Source of the DNA: Rhizophlyctis rosea
Lineage: Eukaryota > Chytridiomycota > Chytridiomycetes > Rhizophlyctidales > Rhizophlyctidaceae
Reading direction: 5' to 3'
NCBI GenBank assembly: GCA_027596075.1
Contig: JADGJC010000555.1
Location: 1-17,740, forward strand
DNA length: 17,740 bases
How positions within the stretch are numbered: the first letter of the stretch is position 1; each line of letters starts with the position of its first letter. A program made the position numbers and the translations under genes. The notes below the pieces were generated by a model, which saw only the letters and a program-made list of their open reading frames with translations, made no database searches and was not told the origin of the DNA. Positions 15,603 through 17,740 of the stretch are shown in pieces.

Positions 15603-15955
15603 CTGATTCTCTTAACGCGAATCAGAACGGATTGGGTGACAGACGTGTTACGGAACGGATGCGTCGGTGAAGTACTGCTAAGAATGACCCGAAGCAGCCA
15701 AGTCTGAACCGCAATCTTTGATGAACGGGACGGATTCGATGACGATGACGGATTCTCTGTGTTCGATCAGAGCGGAACGGATTGTGAATGTTACTTGTGT
15801 CTGGAAGGTCCAGGGTCAATTGTGAAAATAGCAAGTGAAAGGTAAACAAGCACGAAAACGACATGGAGCTCGTCGGAATGGGAGATGCCTGTGACTCATG
15901 ATGACCACACACAATTGAATCGCAACTGCGTGGTCACGTGCCTAAACATGAAATC

Positions 15956-16128
15956 TGTTGGGACCAGGTTGTAGGTTTAGTTGGGAGGACTCACAATGAG
16001 TCATAATGGCTGAACGTGGCTTGACGTGGCATGGCACAAGCCCCCGCCAATTTGCTTAAAAGGTGTTAGATCACCAAATACCCCTTGTACATATATTCTA
16101 TTTTAATCCAGATTGCTTATTGTTTACA
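15956..16128 (+). mobile_element. Candidate solo LTR, copia-like
   Basis: The segment opens TGTTGGGACC and closes TTTACA. It contains a CTTAAAAGG box and an AT-rich ACATATATTCTATTTTAATC stretch like LTR promoter/poly(A) sequence. It is preceded by AAATC (15951-15955), and AAATC recurs at 16128-16132. The duplication is 4 bp if the LTR ends in CA, or 5 bp if it ends one base earlier. No second copy exists in the window. Confidence 0.4.
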
Positions 16129-16161
16129 AATCGAGTGTATACTGAAATCGAGTGTATACCG
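16128..16161 (+). repeat. 17-bp tandem duplication
   Basis: AAATCGAGTGTATACTG at 16128-16144 is followed directly by AAATCGAGTGTATACCG, matching at 16 of 17 bases. It begins at the candidate solo LTR's right border. Confidence 0.8.
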
Positions 16162-16172
16162 TGCTTTGATAA

Positions 16173-16520
16173 TTACAAAAAGTGACCAGTAGCCTCAGAC
16201 TCAGCTAGTAAAATGTACAACGTCGTCGCCACAACCGCCGCGCTAACCCTATTACTTTTATTCCCATCCGGCTTGCGTGATAGTAGCTGTCTCAGTGATT
16301 GTTTCGAATGGTAGGGCCATGAACAACTCGGGCACAGAAGCGACAGCAGCTTGCTGAGCAAGAACAGTAGAAGTGGACTTAGCCTCCGCCGACGACAGAT
16401 CCAACGACAGATCCGACACCCCCCAGGGGGTTTTGGGAAACCCTCCGCACCAGCGGAAGTAGCGGACTGAGCAGTCAATTCCGAATGAAGCAGGTGCCAG
16501 TACTGTATTGGGGTTTTGGC
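16173..16520 (-). pseudogene. Possible broken 3' end of a secreted Ser/Gly-rich wall protein
   Basis: On the minus strand three frames each hold a piece that looks like a fungal GPI-type wall protein. One frame has TAQSATSAGAEGFPKPPGG, a second has VGSVVGSVVGGG, and a third has SSAEAKSTSTVLAQQAAVAS. A frame ending at 16173 then gives NKSNRVSAAVVATTLYILLA, a polar spacer with a short hydrophobic tail like a GPI signal. Frame switches near 16265 and 16400 prevent one product. Low-complexity sequence can mimic this, so the call is tentative. Confidence 0.25.
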
Positions 16521-16571
16521 GAGTGTCATTTTTGTGCGGTTGCGCCCCCATTTGCCCTCATGGGCAGACAA

Positions 16572-17740
16572 CGTTGCGAATTAGGAAACTGGTCCCCCCA
16601 AATGGAGAAGAACCCCTTACCTTTGCGATCCGCGTCAGAAGATCCTGACGTCAACCTGACGAATCACATTGTGTCGACGCTGTGCAACTGTGATTAACTG
16701 TGGTGCAAGCACATGGCGGTGGGTTCTGTGACCATTGTGACAGCCTGCATTTGTGGTCACGGTCACAGCGGCACGGTCACAGTTTGGCAGCCACAACGCC
16801 ATAAAACGCGCGCCACAGTGTTGTGCGCCAGCCACATCAGGGCGTCGGTCTGATTTAAAGATGCTGACAGATCTGTGCGACATCGAGGTGCTCAAAGGAG
16901 ACGGATGCCGGCCACAGCGGGCTTGTCGACTTGCTAGCACGCCAACCCGCTTGTCAAACTTGTGACCGCCTGCCCGTTCGGCCAGCGCCGCAACGACGGG
17001 AAACCAACCATCTTTATTCTGTGTGGATTCTGCAGTTTCTGCAGGCGCTTCCTCAGGGTTCGGGTTGGGATTGCTATCCAGCCGTGGCATGCTTGTCGAT
17101 CCTCACTCCGTCATCATTCATTCCCTCGCACCGTCCCTCATAATCAACTGAGTGGTGGTCTACCCGGCTTGATTCCCTATATCATTCTTACTTGCTGGCG
17201 GGCGTGTCTCGTGTGCTTGCGCCTCCTGCAACTCCGCCGTCCTTCCCTCCGCCGTTGCAAGCTTGCAAGTGTGGCTGGCTAGCAGGCCACATCATCAGCT
17301 ACCCTTGCGCATACCAGTCTTCCGCCCTCGATCGACTGGTCTCACAGTCCATCTACCGACTTTCATAATTTGTTCCGTGGTTCGTTGTCGTTATCGTGGC
17401 TGCGGATCGTTCTTAGTGTACGATCTATTGATGTTCTTCCTTGTTGTGCTCTACTTACATCGATCTTGCAGTGTGTCCCGCTCACTTCGGCCTGACGCCC
17501 GTCAGCTCTGAATTCAATAGTACGGCGAACGACTTTCCTCATCATATCGTACCTGGGGTCCCCTATTTTGCTTCCTCCTACGAATCGCGTTTCCACTTGC
17601 GCCTCGTCGAGTGTTTTTGTGTACCTCAGATCAACCATTTGTTTACACCAGCCACTCAAGCCAAACCCGTTTATTGTTTTGGTATGATTTGCGACAAAGG
17701 GATCCTCAAAGGTCACAATCGTTGACCTCTACGGACGTGG
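16572..17740. other. No supported gene; pyrimidine-rich right end
   Basis: ORFs on both strands here are short to medium and lack motifs. 16755-16785 has repeated GGTCACGGTCAC/CGGTCACAG units. From about 17090 the plus strand is rich in CT runs, which would suit a promoter or 5' leader of a gene beyond the window, but nothing shows this directly. Confidence 0.4.

Noticed and set aside
16635..17090. 151-residue minus-strand ORF
   Set aside because: No domain, no promoter or splice evidence, and biased composition; treated as chance.
17363..17716. 117-residue minus-strand ORF
   Set aside because: Reads fairly naturally but has no recognisable motif and faces an equally open plus frame, so no gene is called.
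1..17740. tRNA genes, CRISPR arrays or bacterial-type operons
   Set aside because: A reading by eye found no convincing tRNA B-box/cloverleaf, no spaced repeat array, and no closely packed same-strand gene series. A tRNA scan would settle the first point.

Overview
The window is eukaryotic, most likely fungal. Genes are spaced 0.5-1.3 kb apart. The best-resolved gene is split by four introns of 62-95 nt with GT...AG borders. Its product carries a CBM1 module, a domain found mainly in fungi. Another gene encodes a probable GPI-anchored wall protein, and a Ty3/gypsy chromovirus relic sits at the left end. I cannot name the species; a chytrid or a filamentous fungus would both fit.

Layout. 1-2711: decayed Ty3/gypsy element, with a partial LTR, RNase H, integrase (zinc finger, DD35E core), chromodomain, polypurine tract and 3' LTR; gag, protease and reverse transcriptase are missing. 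2712-3701: intergenic with short direct and tandem repeats. 3702-4499 (+): class I SAM methyltransferase. 4500-5146: intergenic between convergent genes, with a 39-bp inverted repeat. 5147-6316 (-): octopine/nopaline-type opine dehydrogenase. 7309-9207 (-): two adjacent ORFs that I join by one intron into an F-box-like protein with a long acidic tail. 9796-10609 (-): secreted, GPI-anchored glycoprotein with an apparent frameshift at the signal peptide. 11935-13099 (-): five-exon rhamnogalacturonan acetylesterase-like enzyme (CE12, SGNH) with a C-terminal CBM1; its expected catalytic His reads as Tyr. 13100-17740: gene-poor and rich in relics, with a CsbD-like pseudogene, a small zinc-ribbon-like hypothetical ORF, inverted repeats carrying a copia-type primer-site motif, a candidate solo LTR and a broken wall-protein fragment.

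The genes do not form one pathway. The secreted esterase and the wall protein suggest a plant-polymer-degrading lifestyle. The opine dehydrogenase and methyltransferase are separate metabolic enzymes. I see no CRISPR array, defence system or biosynthetic cluster. The most notable points are the catalytic-residue substitution in a CBM1-bearing esterase, the F-box/acidic-tail architecture, several precise inverted repeats, and a set of lesions that all read as C-to-T changes in coding strands.
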